From Bactericera cockerelli (lineage: Eukaryota; Arthropoda; Insecta; Hemiptera; Triozidae): DNA of 64,000 nt. Positions 28,773-41,829 of this stretch are shown here, piece after piece. How positions within the stretch are numbered: position 1 is the stretch's first letter; the number at the start of each line of letters is the position of its first letter. The notes beneath the pieces were generated by a model. It was not told the DNA's origin. It searched no databases and saw nothing but the letters and a program-made list of their open reading frames with translations. The stretch lies in assembly GCA_024516035.1 (NCBI GenBank), contig CM044964.1:20094931-20158930 (forward strand), given 5' to 3'. The position numbers were made by a program, and so were the translations under genes.

Positions 28773-30190
28773 AGTAGTTCGATACACTACAATGGTAAGT
28801 TGTAGTAGTTCGATACACTACAATGGTAAGTTGTAGTAGTTCCCACTTCCGTGTGGCTCTCGGCTAAGAATAAGACCACGGGTTGTTCCCCTTGTCGTTA
28901 AAGGCGAGTAACAGGAACACATCTCTCAAAAGCTATTGAGAAGATTCGAAAGAAAGAGATCTTTATAAAACTCTCAGGAGCTGCTGGAAAGTAATTCGAA
29001 TGGCTGATCAAACAATGCCTTAATCCGCAAGAGGCTGGGCAAAAGCCGTTGAGCCACTTTCCAGTAAACAAGCACAAGCCTTGTTCAGAAAAAAACCACT
29101 TCCAAGCATCAGGGTGAGAAGCTAATGGAGCAGAAGAGCTAAAAGATGGCAATAACCTCAACTATACTCTCTTGTAAAAATAGTTCAGAGGTGGCATTCG
29201 AAACCCCATCTGCTTCTCAATGCTTTATAACGCCCTGTATTTTTTGAACGTGGGAGTAATTCTGAAGAACTTCCCAAAAGACTTCCAGCCACAGGCAGGC
29301 GAAAATGTTCAATACATATTCGCCCAAAAGCTTTCAATTGACATATCGATCGCGAATTTCTGATGAGCCAGCCGTTCTTGAGCTACGCCGGGTAAGGTAA
29401 AAAATTGGATGGGTAACATGTAAATGTACATGAATATCAGTACTTACCTGGACAGCTATTTCGAGCTTATTTGCTGTCATCAGCAGGTAAGACTTGAGTA
29501 TACATGCATTACATGCCATCAACTAACCTGTCTATTTTAATCAGTATGAACAGAAAAATGAGAAGTTGTACTAGATGTACATGAATTCAGAAAATAACTG
29601 GACAGGACATTCTCTGTGAATGTGGAGCAGCCTCTCACGCTCGACTGAAAATCTTTTCAAGGCTGATTATAACACCTAAAGAAGTTACTGAAATCAGTCC
29701 TAAAAGAATCTTGAGCTGCAATATTAGCTTTGATCTCTTTTAGAGTTACAGGGGCATGTTACAAAAGATCTATTTAAGGTCGCAGTGGCAAATAGCTTTC
29801 GTAGCCGACAGCCCTACTAAACTTATACCAATCCCAGATAATATGGATGAAATTAACCCAGATGGGGCTGACGTCCTTCAGCCCCATCTGCTGAAAGGTA
29901 CTACATTGTGGATTTTTCTAATTAATTCAGCTTGTTGAGGTTAGTTGGCGACACCTCAAGCTCTTTGTTTTGAGTCCGAGTGATAAGTTGACAGCACTTA
30001 TTTTGATTCAGGACTCAATATTTCACTCCAAAAAAATAAAACAAAAAATTTCACCGCGTTATCTAGGTTAAAATGAAAACCCTGTAAAAATGAAGTACAA
30101 TTTGAATTTTGTCTATAAACAGGATTTTTATTTGTATAATATAGCAAGATGGAAAAAAAATATAACAGATAAGAAGATGTTGTCAGGCTG
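28773..30190. other. RpL8 3' flank, no gene recognised
   Basis: It includes a 33-bp duplication (AGTTCGATACACTACAATGG) around 28770-28830, a repeat with ATATCGATCGCGAATTTCTG at 29340-29420 that recurs near 16480 and 58220, and TTTATT at 30126, which is AATAAA on the minus strand and a candidate poly(A) signal for RpL8. Confidence 0.45.
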
Positions 30191-30194
30191 GGGT

Positions 30195-33100
30195 CTAATC
30201 GTCTTTCTTGGTTTCCGTTTTTCCTCCCCTGATTCTTCCGGTACGTCTGGCGGCAATGAGACCGATCTGGCAACAGAAAATTTCAATCAAGGATTAGAAA
30301 AAAATAAATAAATGGTACAAAACTGTTTCTCCCTTCAGCACAAAAAAAAAAAAAAAAAAAAAAAAAAATCGAGCCACACATGCAATGGTCTGTCAGGGCA
30401 GTTTGAATGTTCAAAACCAACAAAATTTATTATTAGTATATCTTCGAGGACAAAGGAAAGTACAATATTTACAGTATAAAATTAAGAAAACATAAATAAA
30501 TGATAAAATCTTCTTCTTCTGGTACCATATTCGATAACAAAACGTTGTTTATCATAATTATTTGTAATGTCGATTTTGTCACATGCTTTTCAAATAATGT
30601 TTCTCAAGATTATAAATTAATTATATTGGCATAAATAATTATAATTATTTTATTAAATATAAAAAAAAAAACTTCTCCCAGGAACCGTCCTTCCGGAAGG
30701 GAACCAAGGATGCAAGAAGCATTTCCTCTTTGAATGGCTAGACCAATTTTTTGGTAAAGAAAATGATTGGAACGGGGATCATCCATAATTCCAATCAATT
30801 TCATTCCCAAATGGTGTAACCATTTCTTAGATTACATTGTACCATTGAGTAAGGTTTTGAAACCATTGCATTCTAGGGCATTGGATTCAAATAGTTTGAA
30901 AAATAAACAAATAACAAAGAAAATAATACTATGTCCTAACTAAAGGGCGGTGTTATTGCCTGCCGCAATCTCTTCCGTCCAATCCTTATTAAAAGTAAAT
31001 CATAAAAGAAGATAACCTGATTCTTGACTTTTCAATAGACTAATGTGCAAGCAACAAAAACATTTCTTAACATCCTTATATCTCTCAATTGGTATTCCAA
31101 AAACGAAAAAGTCCAATATAAACTACTGCCAAAAAAATTCGGCGTTTTTGGCAAGTCAACCCTTTGTTTTTAGTTTCCCTGAAAATTCACAGTTTACCAA
31201 GACTCTAAAGTTGGGTTGTAGTAATCATGAGATTACTTAACACATTGGGTGCATCGTGGCTCATAATGAGAGACAGCATAGCATCCTGAGAGGCCGCGTC
31301 TCTCATATTGAACGACATAAGATTTTAAGATTTTACTTTCAAGTATAGTCTTTCAAGTCAATATTGAGCCACGCTACAATGCATTTAATGTGGAGAGTTT
31401 GAAGGGTGGCCCCTGGGGATAATCCAGATATGTTTAGTTTTCATCTAACATGATTGTCTCTCATAATAATAATTATATTTTATACCCAGCATACTTCTAT
31501 GCATTTTGTTTTGTGTGGTTTTTAGCCTATATTCTAGATTTTTTGAAAGGGCCCATGTTTGACACCCATAGGACATTGTTGGAAGTATACATTTTTGAAT
31601 TGTTTCTGATTTTATTTTGTATGACAAATTGCCTTTTAGATTTTTTGATAAGGACAAATATTTATTCCAACTTTTCTTCTTCTGTGTACTTCAGATGTCT
31701 CTCATATTGAGAGACAATTCTTTGTATTGTGGCCCCAAGGGATGGGGATAATCATCATTTTATTGGGTTGGCACACTATGTGTTAAGCACTCATTTATTT
31801 GGAAGTATTGTGTTACTTCTTGCGCACCAGAGGGGAGGCATACTACAGGATGGGGGGCAAGCTATAACACAGACCATAAGGGTCTATGGTAGCTCCTATT
31901 TCATGGCTCCAATATAAAAAAAACATAATTAAACAAATTGTTTCACACAAGCTCACCTTTCTTCCGGCACTGGTTCCTCGCTTCACCGTGGACGCTTTAC
32001 CAATGTGCTGGTGGTTACCTCCTCCGTGCGGATGCTCCACGGGGTTCATGGCCACTCCCCGCACCTTGGGCCAGCAGTTACGCTTGGCCTTGTACTTGTA
32101 GTGGGCGCGTCCGGCCTTCAGGATGGGCTTGTCGATACGACCGCCCCCGGCCACAATGCCCACCATGGCTCGGTTAGCGGAGGGGATCACTTTCTTGGCT
32201 CCTGGAAGGGAAAAGGTGGATTTTGAAAATTGAAATTTTACTTGTCCTCTTCGCGCCCAATGTCCTCGTGAGAGGACATTTATTTTATAGTCCTAAGTGC
32301 CCAAGCTAAAAATTTATACTTCCAAGTAGCATAAAATGTTTGTCCTCGGGCGAGGCCACCAGTCACTTTGTACTACAAATCAAAAATTGGTGTTGGGCGC
32401 GAAGAGGTTATAGAATAAAAGAAAACTACCCCCCCAAAAAAAAAGGGACTGTATCTCCTTAGGGTGGGGCAGTACAATCTTTAATGAAAATAAATAACAA
32501 ATAACTAATTTATGATCTCCAGTCATCCTAGTTAAGTGAAGATGCACTAGACTCGCCTGTAAGCCTAGTTCACTCTCCACTTGAACAAGGGTTCAAAACC
32601 CAGCAGGCATTATTTATATGTTCTATACTTGGATGTCCAGTGAGGAAAAATAAATAACTGCTTTAATGTGAGCAGTGGCCAGTGGCAAAAACATGTGAGC
32701 AAATGATATACAAGAATATAAAAAAAAAGTTCCATATTTCTGCACCACACATTACACATTTATTTACCTGTACAAGACAGGAATAATAAAACAACATGCA
32801 ATACATATTCAAAAAGCTGGGTAATAAATGGATTCAAACTGAGGAAAAGACTATTTTATTAAAGTTTAGTAACATTTATCACTTTATTTCCCTAACCTAC
32901 TGGAAGGATATGCTGGTCACATATCAAAATTTCTATACTATTAAACAAAGACAAAAGTAGAAAGCCTGTATGTACCAGATTGTACCTACATGCAAGAGCA
33001 AGAAATAATAAAAAAGAGGATGGAAATAGACACGTATTAAGTGCTTTATTTAGACAACCAGCACAAGACAAGTAATCTCACTATGGCAACAGTTAAATTC

Positions 33101-34967
33101 CATTATTTAACACTAAGTGTAGAAAAAAGAAAAGCTTAACTAATTTACCTGAGGGCAGCTTGACTCTGGTCCTCTTGGTGTCGGGGTTGTGAGCGATGAC
33201 TGTGGCATAGTTACCGGAGGCTCTGGCAAGCCGACCTCGGTCTCCAGTCTTTTCTTCCAGGTTACACACAATGGTTCCTTCGGGCATTCCTCCAATGGGC
33301 ATAACGTTGCCGATTTGGAGAGTGGCTGAGGAGAGAAGAGAGATTCAGTTGTTCAATAGATATATAACATTTACTTCTTCTAAGAGTGAAATTAATAGAC
33401 AAAATTGAGCTCACAAGTTTACAAATCAGAACTTGCATTTTTCTCATTTAAAATAGTATTCAAAACCTAGACTTGAAGTTCACAGTATTACAAAAATGTA
33501 TATTAATTATTATAACTTTTGATTGTACTAGATGATTTTCAATAAATTATTTTACAAGTTTTCAACTTATATTATATTCAGTGCATTTAATTCAAAATAA
33601 GAAAAAAATAAAAAAAAATAAATAAAAAATAAAAGAATGGAACAGTCAGGAAAAACAATAAGAAACATTTTTGTTTTTGGAACATCTGTACCTCAAGGGT
33701 AAAGGGTTGCAACTATATATAAAAAAATGAAAATGACTTATACAAAGTTTTCAAATTGGAAAAATCAGGCAGATCCAATGATGCAATCCATTCATATGAT
33801 GAATAGTTTTGACAAATTTTTTTATGGTTTCCTAAAATTTCAATTTTGTGACTTGCAACCTTTACCTTTCAGGTACAGATATGCATGACAATACAACCAT
33901 TACAACATCAATACAATATTTAATATCAATAATAATTAGCACAGAAAAAATAGAATCTCACCCTTCTTTCCACAGTACACAAACTGTCCGGTGTACATGC
34001 CCTCGGGAGCAATGAACAGCTCTTTGTTGGTCTTGAACTTGTACGGGTTTCTGAAGTGAACAATAGCTAGGGGGGCACCTCTACCAGGGTCATGGATGAT
34101 ATCCTAGATAAATAAAACAAGACTATGTGTTACAAGTGGAGGAATTGAAAGGCTCAAGAGACAGGCTACTTGCAATAAAAGTAACACTTGTGCCTAGAGA
34201 AAGAAAAAAAGGAACAAGAACTGGCATTCAACTGGAACTGGATTTTAATTTCAAATAAGAGCAAAAAAATAATCAGAAGTAAAAACTCAAGGTGAAATAT
34301 AATTCTTCTTTGGCAAGTGCCCATTGTGGGGCTCTGCTGACCAAAACAGTGTGGAACATTAACTAAGCAAGAGGAAAAAAAACTCAGGCAAAATGTGCAA
34401 TATTAAAGTTTGCTCTTTAAATTAGACTTTTACAATGATTTTCAATTCTGACGTTTTTTACTTGTGTGGATAATCAGATAACAGTTCATACTCTGCCAAT
34501 TGCATGTTTGATAGTAAGGACACAATAAATGGACAAATTTGAGTAACCGTGACCTGGCACTAGTATTCAGCATCTAAGGGTGGAATCATTAGCCATTTTT
34601 CGATGCACCTCTGTGAACATATGTCTAAATTTTGTGAATTGTTTAAAATTGGGAAACTACTGCAAAAGTTCAAACTCAAGAATTTGATTTTGTGTATTAA
34701 TAGCATCTGAAGACAGTACACAAATCAAGACTTGGCACCACAGAGGTATTACATAAACATCTATTCATTCTGCCCTAAGTTTATGACATAAAAACCCACC
34801 TGCACCTACACATTAACAGTTAAACTTACCCTGACAACTCCTTTCAAGTATCCATGTCTCTCGGCAAAGTCCAGGGATCTCAGCTTAGGGGCTCCTTTCC
34901 TGTGTTTGTTGTGTGATCTGAACACACTTCCTGCTCCTTTACGCTGGGCACGGATGACTCGACCCAT
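30195..34967 (-). CDS. RpL8: 60S ribosomal protein L8 (uL2), five coding exons
   Basis: Coding exons in transcript order are 34967-34830, 34103-33962, 33325-33149, 32201-31957 and 30266-30195. They total 774 nt, or 257 residues plus stop, the family's normal length. It starts [20 protein letters not shown] and ends [17 protein letters not shown]. The fourth exon holds the conserved uL2 segment [18 protein letters not shown] at the peptidyl-transferase centre. All junctions are GT-AG and phase-consistent. The ATG is 13 nt downstream of an acceptor (TTTGCATTCAG, at 34981), so at least one non-coding exon precedes it. The last exon is 1.69 kb from the fourth; this gap contains a TTAA-flanked element and a LINE fragment. 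The gene converges on EF-1alpha. Unlike EF-1alpha, no boundary duplication was seen. Confidence 0.97.
30672..30835. repeat. Dispersed repeat with CCTTCCGGAAGGGAACC
   Basis: ACTTCTCCCAGGAACCGTCC, TTCCGGAAGGGAACCAAGG and ATGCAAGAAGCATTTCC are followed by GGTAAAGAAAATGATTGG. The same order occurs at 56760-56930, and a short form at 8279-8335. It lies in the last RpL8 intron. Class unknown. Confidence 0.65.
31241..31782. mobile_element. TTAA-flanked element carrying an internal LINE fragment
   Basis: TTAA at 31237-31240 and 31783-31786 flank the inverted ends CACATTGGGTGCATCGTGG and its partner TTGGCACACTATGTG. A TTAA target site is typical of piggyBac-type elements. Inside are repeated TCTCATATTGA motifs and a non-LTR reverse-transcriptase fragment. 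It lies in RpL8 intron 4. Confidence 0.6.
31445..31657 (-). pseudogene. Non-LTR retrotransposon reverse transcriptase, C-terminal fragment
   Basis: The minus strand encodes [20 protein letters not shown] followed by [20 protein letters not shown]. This is the typical segment after the fingers/palm in Jockey/CR1-like ORF2 proteins (LP-MTYG-ETW, then ERRL...Q..M.R.MLG). About 70 residues are present and both ends are lost. Confidence 0.85.
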
Positions 34968-35827
34968 GATGGATTAGATCCTGAATGCAAAAAAAAACAA
35001 AAACATTTTATTTTCTTTAATTAATTTACCACTAATGTGTTATCTTCTTTTTTTGGGTGACTACTATCAGAAAGAGAAAGACAACATAATATTTTAAGGG
35101 AGAAAACAAATCACGGAGTGCTCGAGATGAGCACAATGCAAATATCAATTAATGTAATAGGTTAGATTAGGCTAGGATCTAAAAAACATGAAGTAACTTA
35201 ACAACCACTATGGAACAGCTTGCTCTTAGGGAAGAGCAAAAATTATGTCCCCATTTAAACACCTACTGAAATATTTAATTGCAGCCTGAAAAAGGGCATA
35301 CTACCTCAGATATAAGGGTCTCTAGGACTTACACAGAAGCTCTCAAGTTTTCTCTTTCATTTGGTGATTTCAATGGTTTTAATAGTTACCCCAATTACAC
35401 TGGACGGTAAATTTGTGCGCTCAATGGTCCAATATACTACTAGGACAATTCATTGCTTTTAAGATAAGTTTAGACGTTGTTTCAGAAACACTCTGGAGAG
35501 CATCATAGTTTGATTGTTCTAGAAAAATATCTTCGAAATTGGCAAGTAATTTACAAACAAAAATGATGGACATATCTTTGTTGCAAGAGCTTTGAGGATA
35601 GTTCCGTGTCTGTAGGAACAAAACTCCGTTTTCAACTTTCCAAATCTTATCTTAGCCTAGTCAAGATGGCAAAATTCTATTTCCAAATGGACCATCAGCG
35701 GTGTTCCAGATCCCTATCGAAAGCTCAGATTCTTGGCTCTTCGAATGTGGATGAAATTTAGACGATTGGACTTACTTTCAGTAGATAAAAGAGGATGAAA
35801 AAGGAAAAAGCTTTCAAATTAACTTAC

Positions 35828-35867
35828 CAAAGTTTCTGAAAAATAGCGAAACTGGAACTTGAAAAAG
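35828..35867 (-). other. RpL8 non-coding first exon with TOP-like start
   Basis: On the minus strand CTTTTTCAAGTTCCAGTTTC is followed by GCTATTTTTCAGAAACTTTG and a consensus donor GTAAGTTAA at 35827. A C followed by a pyrimidine tract at the transcript start is the 5' TOP signature of ribosomal protein mRNAs. It would splice to the acceptor at 34981, just before the ATG. The exact start base is inferred. Confidence 0.7.
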
Positions 35868-36059
35868 TGAGGTTATTGTTTACAATTTTTGTTGTCATAA
35901 ATTAGTTCCAAATTTGGAATATAGAGAACGCTGCTATCAGTTCGTTAAGATTCGTTTACAATAGCGCTCATTTGTTGCAGAAGTTATTGCCCATTGCGTA
36001 GCTATTGTATTTCACGGCGCAATTTGATTCAAATTCACAACTTGCGTAAAAAAAGGTAA

Positions 36060-37890
36060 GGTATCGGAAGTAAAACAATACTTTCAAGTAATAGAAACTG
36101 AAAATCTTATAATGTGTTGGAAAACATTCTACACTTCAGTTCGCAGGGAAGCTTTTAACCTCACTATACCACAAAAAAGCTGTATTTTTCTTATGATCCA
36201 ACGTAGATTCAAAAGGACGAATCTTCTTCCACAAAAAAAGGAGAAATCTTCTTCCACTTTGGTAACCAAAATGGATTTATAATTATTTGGCTTCCAATGC
36301 TTTATTCCTGGTTTGTTTCAGTGCCAAAACACGTTTTAGGATCTCCAGAGCTTAAATCCAAAGTTTAAGCCATTGGTCTGTGTGTCGGTCCGGAAACAAA
36401 ATATCTCAAGAACGGCATAAGCTAGGGACTTGCTATGTTCTGGTAATGCCGCCACTGGTTGTTACTTATACAAGTTACTACTCCTTTATCCTCACGAGGA
36501 CACCAGACACAGAAAACTTCCTTCAGGAATCAAAAATTGAGTTAGAACAATCAATTAAAAAAATAACAAGAGCACTTTTAATTGAATTCAATTTATTTAA
36601 TAAATAGAATTAAGGATTTTAAATAATTTATTCAAATAAATACAACAATATCCTAAAATAATGTAAACACAAGATACTTCGAGAAATTTCTAATATTAGA
36701 AATCGGAAGAATTGTGTTCGTTTTTGTAAAAAAAATATTTTGCTCCGATTTCAATTTTTTCTAGACTTTTCATAATCTTCTGAGCAATTTAGGTTCTGTG
36801 TCTGTCTGGTTAATACAATCTCAGAAATTACAGAACGGATTTCGACGAAATTTTGTATACATACATATAGGAAACTAGCGGGCTGTCGCCCGCTTTGCGG
36901 GACGAGGCATGGCCGTAAAACAAAAAATCCTTTTTCGCCAATGGCAGGTGTTGTAGGGGGAATTTCGAAAAATCCCGTCTTATTGCACATCTAGACTATA
37001 AGACAAAGCTACCTACCAAATTTCAGCTTCCCAGGACTTACCATTTTGGAGTAAACTCTCTTTTATAAGTATAGATATATTGTAGATGGTACCATCTTAG
37101 ATTCATCACCTTCGGGTTTGGTGGTAGAAAATGCTTTGAGCATGAACCTCGCCTGGTGGTTACCTTCCACCAAAGAGTATTATTATTATTAACTTCGCAC
37201 TAGCGGTTCTTTGTCATGCGCCTGACCACCAACTTTTTACTGATACGCTTATATTTCGTGAACTGTACACCCGATTTTGATGAAATGTTGTATGTTAATG
37301 CGTATAGGGCATTAGTAGTTATTTCTAAATAAAATATGATTGAGCTCTGATATTTAAGAAAATCTAAAATTTGGAGAAAAAATAGCAAATTTGAAGAAAA
37401 TCGGTTTAGCGGTTTTGCAGATACAAGTGATTTAGTATAAAATCTCAAAATTCCCACGTGTATACAATGTGAACTAATCACGAGGAAGTATTGTGTCCAT
37501 AATTGGTAGTGTATTTTGACATTTTCATGTCTTTGCTCTGGCACATAACCAAAATTATGTGACGAAATTATGTAACGATATTATGTAACGAAATATTGAA
37601 TTGTAAAGGGAGAGAAGAGGGAAAGTGTGTGTCATGCGCACAATGGCGAAGTATTGAATTGTAGAGGGAGAGAAGAGAGAAGGTATGTGTCATGCGCACA
37701 ATACGAAATTTGGTCAGTTGGGTTTTGGACCTTGAATAGTAAAGATGAAAATGTCCCAATGGTTGCAGACTCGTATGCAAGCGTTTTTAAGCATATTTTC
37801 AGTTCATCATGAATTGAACCCACATACTCCTGTTGAACCACTCAGTTCTTCAGCACTCGACTTCATTAAATTAATCGGTTGAAAAATAAA
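36060..37890. other. Repeat-rich intergenic stretch between RpL8 and LAMTOR4
   Basis: It contains a fragment of the AACTGGAAGCAAG MITE (36170-36300), a palindromic element (36667-36760), a probable non-autonomous element at 36840-37090 with CTAGCGGGCTGTCGCCCGCT and TTATAAGTATAGATATA near its ends, a family C SINE tail (37100-37190), and a 52-bp tandem duplication (GAGGGAGAGAAGAG, GTGTGTCATGCGCACAAT) at 37600-37705. No gene was found. Confidence 0.55.
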
Positions 37891-38095
37891 CATCTATAAA
37901 ACTGGTCAAGTGGTGAACGCGCTAGTCTGGTAATCGAGGTAGCGTAGAGATCCGCTGGTTCGAATCCCACCCAGTGCATGAATTTTTCCTTATTAATTTG
38001 AGACTACAAATAACAAGACTCTGAGAGTTACGTGGTAGAAAATACTTTGAGCATTACTTTGCCTGGTGGTTACCTTCCACTAAAGAGTGTTATTA
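37890..38095 (+). repeat. tRNA-derived SINE, family C
   Basis: AACTGGTCAAGTGGTGAACG, GCGCTAGTCTGGTAATCG and GGTTCGAATCCCACCCAGTG are followed by the body and GCCTGGTGGTTACCTTCCAC. The region 38100-39140 after it is AT-rich with no gene seen. Confidence 0.85.
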
Positions 38096-39140
38096 TTAAT
38101 ATAATAACACTTCAAAAGAAATCTCTCTTCTGACATCTATAAAGCTATTACTTGTAGAGCACTAGTTGAAACTTCCAACTAGAAACGGGGGACCTTACCC
38201 GATTTTTTAGAATCAAATAAAACAAGACTTCTTCCTCACGACAGAGGTAAAATAGATTGTAGACAACGAGATTTTCCATTAAGTGTTTCCCATTTTCTCT
38301 TGAGAACTCGAGATTCTAATACTCGTGAGTCCTATAAGATAAACAACTTTTGGTCAATTCTCTCTTTGTGTTTGATACCTTTCCATTTTAAGGGAGAACA
38401 TAAAAATATTTATTAAATAAATACACAACTGGTGCCACATGGGCACTTGGCTAAAGTCACAGTATTAGAAAAATATCACATCTCATTCTATTACCCATTT
38501 TAGGGGAGAAATTGTTCTCACTGATTGTTGTGCTCCTTTTCATTTGACCAACCAGGGTCTGGATTACCACTATCTTAGGGCTGGAAAAAACATGTCATCA
38601 GTGTCCAAAAACTATTTTGGACAATACCGGCTCGAAATAAAAGGTTTTTCAGGATCGCAAGGATGTCGAGATAGCGCAACAGCATTATCATACAACATCC
38701 CACTTAATCATATTTTTATTGTTTAAATTAAGAACTTATTTACTATAGTATTCATATTAATTTACCATCCTACAATTCCTACATGTAACCATGTTTGAAC
38801 CCTTATTTAATTGCAATAAATATGGTATACCATACAATAATAATAATTATTTTAATGTTAAAAACACAACACTTAGATCTGATTGGGAGAAAATACACTC
38901 ATTCCCTGTTTATGTGTTTTCAAACACCTGTTTCTCTTTTAGGTATTATAAACATTATTTATTAAAACTTTATTACAAAAAAGAAATATTTAGCTACATA
39001 AATGTGTGTGTTTTTTTAAAAATAATAATAATCTAATGTATCCCATATATCTAGTGTACTCTCAAGCTGGTGACTAATTATTAAAGCACAGCTTATTACC
39101 AAATTCAGACAAATATTTCGAACCGGCAGTCCTTGGCTCC

Positions 39141-40978
39141 TCAGGATGTCACACTGATGGTATCACCTCCACTGCGTGCCTCTTCATCTTCTGATTGGTT
39201 GGTGGATACCACTGATGAGTTGGACTCGGATAGGATGGCACCTTCTGGTAATGGTGAGTCATCGAGCAACTCTGGGCCTCCGGGAAGTGTTATCCCAGAA
39301 GGAATGTTGAAGCGGCGTTTTAGAATGTAGATTTTTTTGTTTGAGAGACTTACAATGTAGGAGTGGTTTGGGTAGGTGACTGGAAAAAAAGCACCAAATA
39401 AATTGAGATCATCTTTTTTGTCAGAGCAGTTGTCCCTTCAAATCTTTTGCTTAAAATTATCAGAGTTAAACAAAAGAACAAAGAACACAAAATAGGAGAT
39501 ATCAGAGATATTCTTTCTTCTTCTCATTAATATTTGTACCAGAAGTAATCAAACCTTAAATCTACATGTTCCAAGACAGGCCACCCAATATTGTCAGTAG
39601 AAATATTTTTATTAAATTTATATACATAAATATGTCAGACTAAACTGAAAGCCCACATTTTGGAAATTTAGCAAGCTTTAATAAAATACTCAGTCTGCTG
39701 TCTGGTGGTTTGCAATGTTTAAAACACTGAAACAAGAGAGAGAGAGAGATAAAAAACTGCAAAGTATTACTTGGACATGAATACACCCTTAGGGGTGTTA
39801 GGCAAAACTTCAAAATATTACCCAAAAAAACTTTAGACATCATATTGAGAAATAGATAGTGGCTGGATGGTTTGGATCACCCTGTAGATAGGGACAGTAT
39901 TGATTTTTTTCTAGCAAAATAGATGCCTCACTGCAACTTGGTCTTAAATGATAGTCCATCAGATGCCAGAGCTACCCTTACAATATTTGCACATATTCCT
40001 GAGACACCCTACATAGATATACTCACTATTCAGCTGATTGTATCCATGAGAGTGTGGAGAAATAGAATCTACAAGGCGTAGAACATTTGTGATCACTGTG
40101 GCTGTGTGTTCTGAATTTTTCAATTCTCCATCAGACTGTGGAAAAAAAAACAACAAAACAGTAATAATGATATAAATATACTAGCCATGTTGTGGCTAGA
40201 CCTGCAGCATGGTGCATTCACTGAGGCATGGTTCAGTTGGACCAATGCAAAAAAATATTTGTGGAGAAAGGTTCAAGAAATTCTCATTCCAGAGAACTTG
40301 CAATGCCCAGATTTGAGTGTGAAAAAGCTTATCTTTAAAAAATGGTTATTTTGAAAATATTAATAGCTCCTATATACCATTAGCATTAAGAACCATACTC
40401 ATGTGTAACAAAATTCACATGAGTTTCAAACTTAGATCTGTTTGTGTAACATTATTGTCATACAAACTGAGGACACTGTGTACATTAATGTTACACAGGA
40501 CGGTTAAAGTGTTAAGGAAAGCACATGAACTCACTGGGTCTGTCATTGGTAACCATAATTTTTATTTAGCTTGATCTGACTTGTGGTTCTCATTCTAGAC
40601 ATTCACACACACAATTGAATCATTCAATAATATAAGATTAAGCCTAGAATGCATGTATAGTACGGTGCATCAATTTGGCACTTTTTTGGAAATTGCTATA
40701 CATAACTACTGATTTTGCATAAAAGTGGCCATGTAAACGGGTAGTGTGAGCATACATTTTTCTTGTCACTATTTTATTAGTTGCTTTGATTGGTAAGTTG
40801 GTGGACTTGTGATTAGTAAGAGGTTCAAGTACCAAGTTAGCAAATATTTAGTAAAGCAAGTTTGAGTACCTATTTGTGATACATAAAAGAAAATTTTAAA
40901 AAAACTTACAGCAAGGACAGCTCCCTCATGATTGAGAATCAAATATCCCAGTTTATCTTCTATAGCTTCGAAAACCAT
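39141..40978 (-). CDS. Lamtor4: Ragulator complex protein LAMTOR4, three exons, extended C-terminus
   Basis: Exons in transcript order are 40978-40910, 40135-40027 and 39379-39141, with donors GCT|GTAAGT and A|GTGAGT and acceptors CCACAG and TTCCAG; the stop is TGA at 39141-39143. They give 138 residues. Exon 1 begins MVFEAIEDKLGYLILNHEGA, matching the LAMTOR4 signature of DQ/KLGYLVL followed by EGAVLA. Exon 2 has SDGELKNSEHTATVITNVLR (compare SGDLEN-E in the family) and exon 3 starts ITYPNHSYIVSLSNKKIYIL, the closing roadblock-type strands. LAMTOR4 sits in the pentameric Ragulator on lysosomes, which anchors Rag GTPases for mTORC1 signalling. Known members are about 100 residues; here an acidic, Ser-rich tail of about 45 residues follows KRRFN (rich in S, E and D, with EDEEARSGG). 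The gene is on the same strand as RpL8 and the receptor. Confidence 0.85.
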
Positions 40979-41326
40979 TCTGATGATTTGGTTAGCAATG
41001 TAACTATGTTCAATAGAATATTGATTTATGATTAGTTATATTAGTTTTTGGATAACTCCTTGTCTACTGATAAGGAAATTGAGAGTCCATTGTGTTATTA
41101 TCCAAGGGACATTTCTGTACTGCTGATTCTTATGAAACTTTTTAACTTTTAGCTATTTTTTAAATATGTCATTAATAATTACAATATTTACAATATAAAT
41201 TTAAATTTTTACCCATAAGATGAAAACTGAAAAGAGAGATAAGAAAGTTTTCTTTCAGGAACAAGCCCCCTGGGGCACAGGGAAGAATTCTGTGGCTGCG
41301 ATTTTGTGAAGAAAATCCCATAATTT
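40979..41326. other. Upstream of LAMTOR4
   Basis: This AT-rich sequence should hold the LAMTOR4 promoter; no TATA box or initiator could be singled out. Confidence 0.3.
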
Positions 41327-41829
41327 AGCCGTATTTTTCTTTCTAACTTAAGTTAACCAAACTGGAATAAAATGAACTAAACTGGAAGCAAGTCATTTAT
41401 CTTTCTTTCACCTATTTTTCTTTCACGAATGTAGTGAAATTGACCTTGGAATAAAATGGAAACATTTGGAAATATCGAACCTAGAATTTTTTTTTTATCC
41501 AAAAGAAAAATACAAGGAGTATTTTCTATGGTAATTTAGCCGTATTTTTCTTTCTAACCAAAGTGGATCCAAATGGAATAAAATAGACGAACTGGAAGAA
41601 AGTAATTTTTCTTCGGATATGGAAAATTCTGGTTAATCAAAATGGATTTATAAAATTCTTGCTTCCATTTCTTTTACAGGTTAAGTTTTCATTGTTCCAT
41701 TGTTTACCTTTAAAATTACCGAAACGCATTTTTCTTTCACGAATATTGGGGAAGCTAAACTTGGTAGAAAATGGAAATATTTGAAAAAAACCGAACCTGA
41801 CTTTTTATATCCAAAAGAAAAACACGGCT
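41327..41829. mobile_element. Two tandem MITEs with AGCCGTATTTTTCTTT ends
   Basis: A partial copy (41327-41510) is followed by a full copy (41538-41829, 292 bp) that ends AAAGAAAAACACGGCT, the inverted form of its start. Both copies share CCAAACTGGAATAAAATG-like and GAAATATCGAACCT-like blocks. Another copy lies at 46415-46650. Confidence 0.75.
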
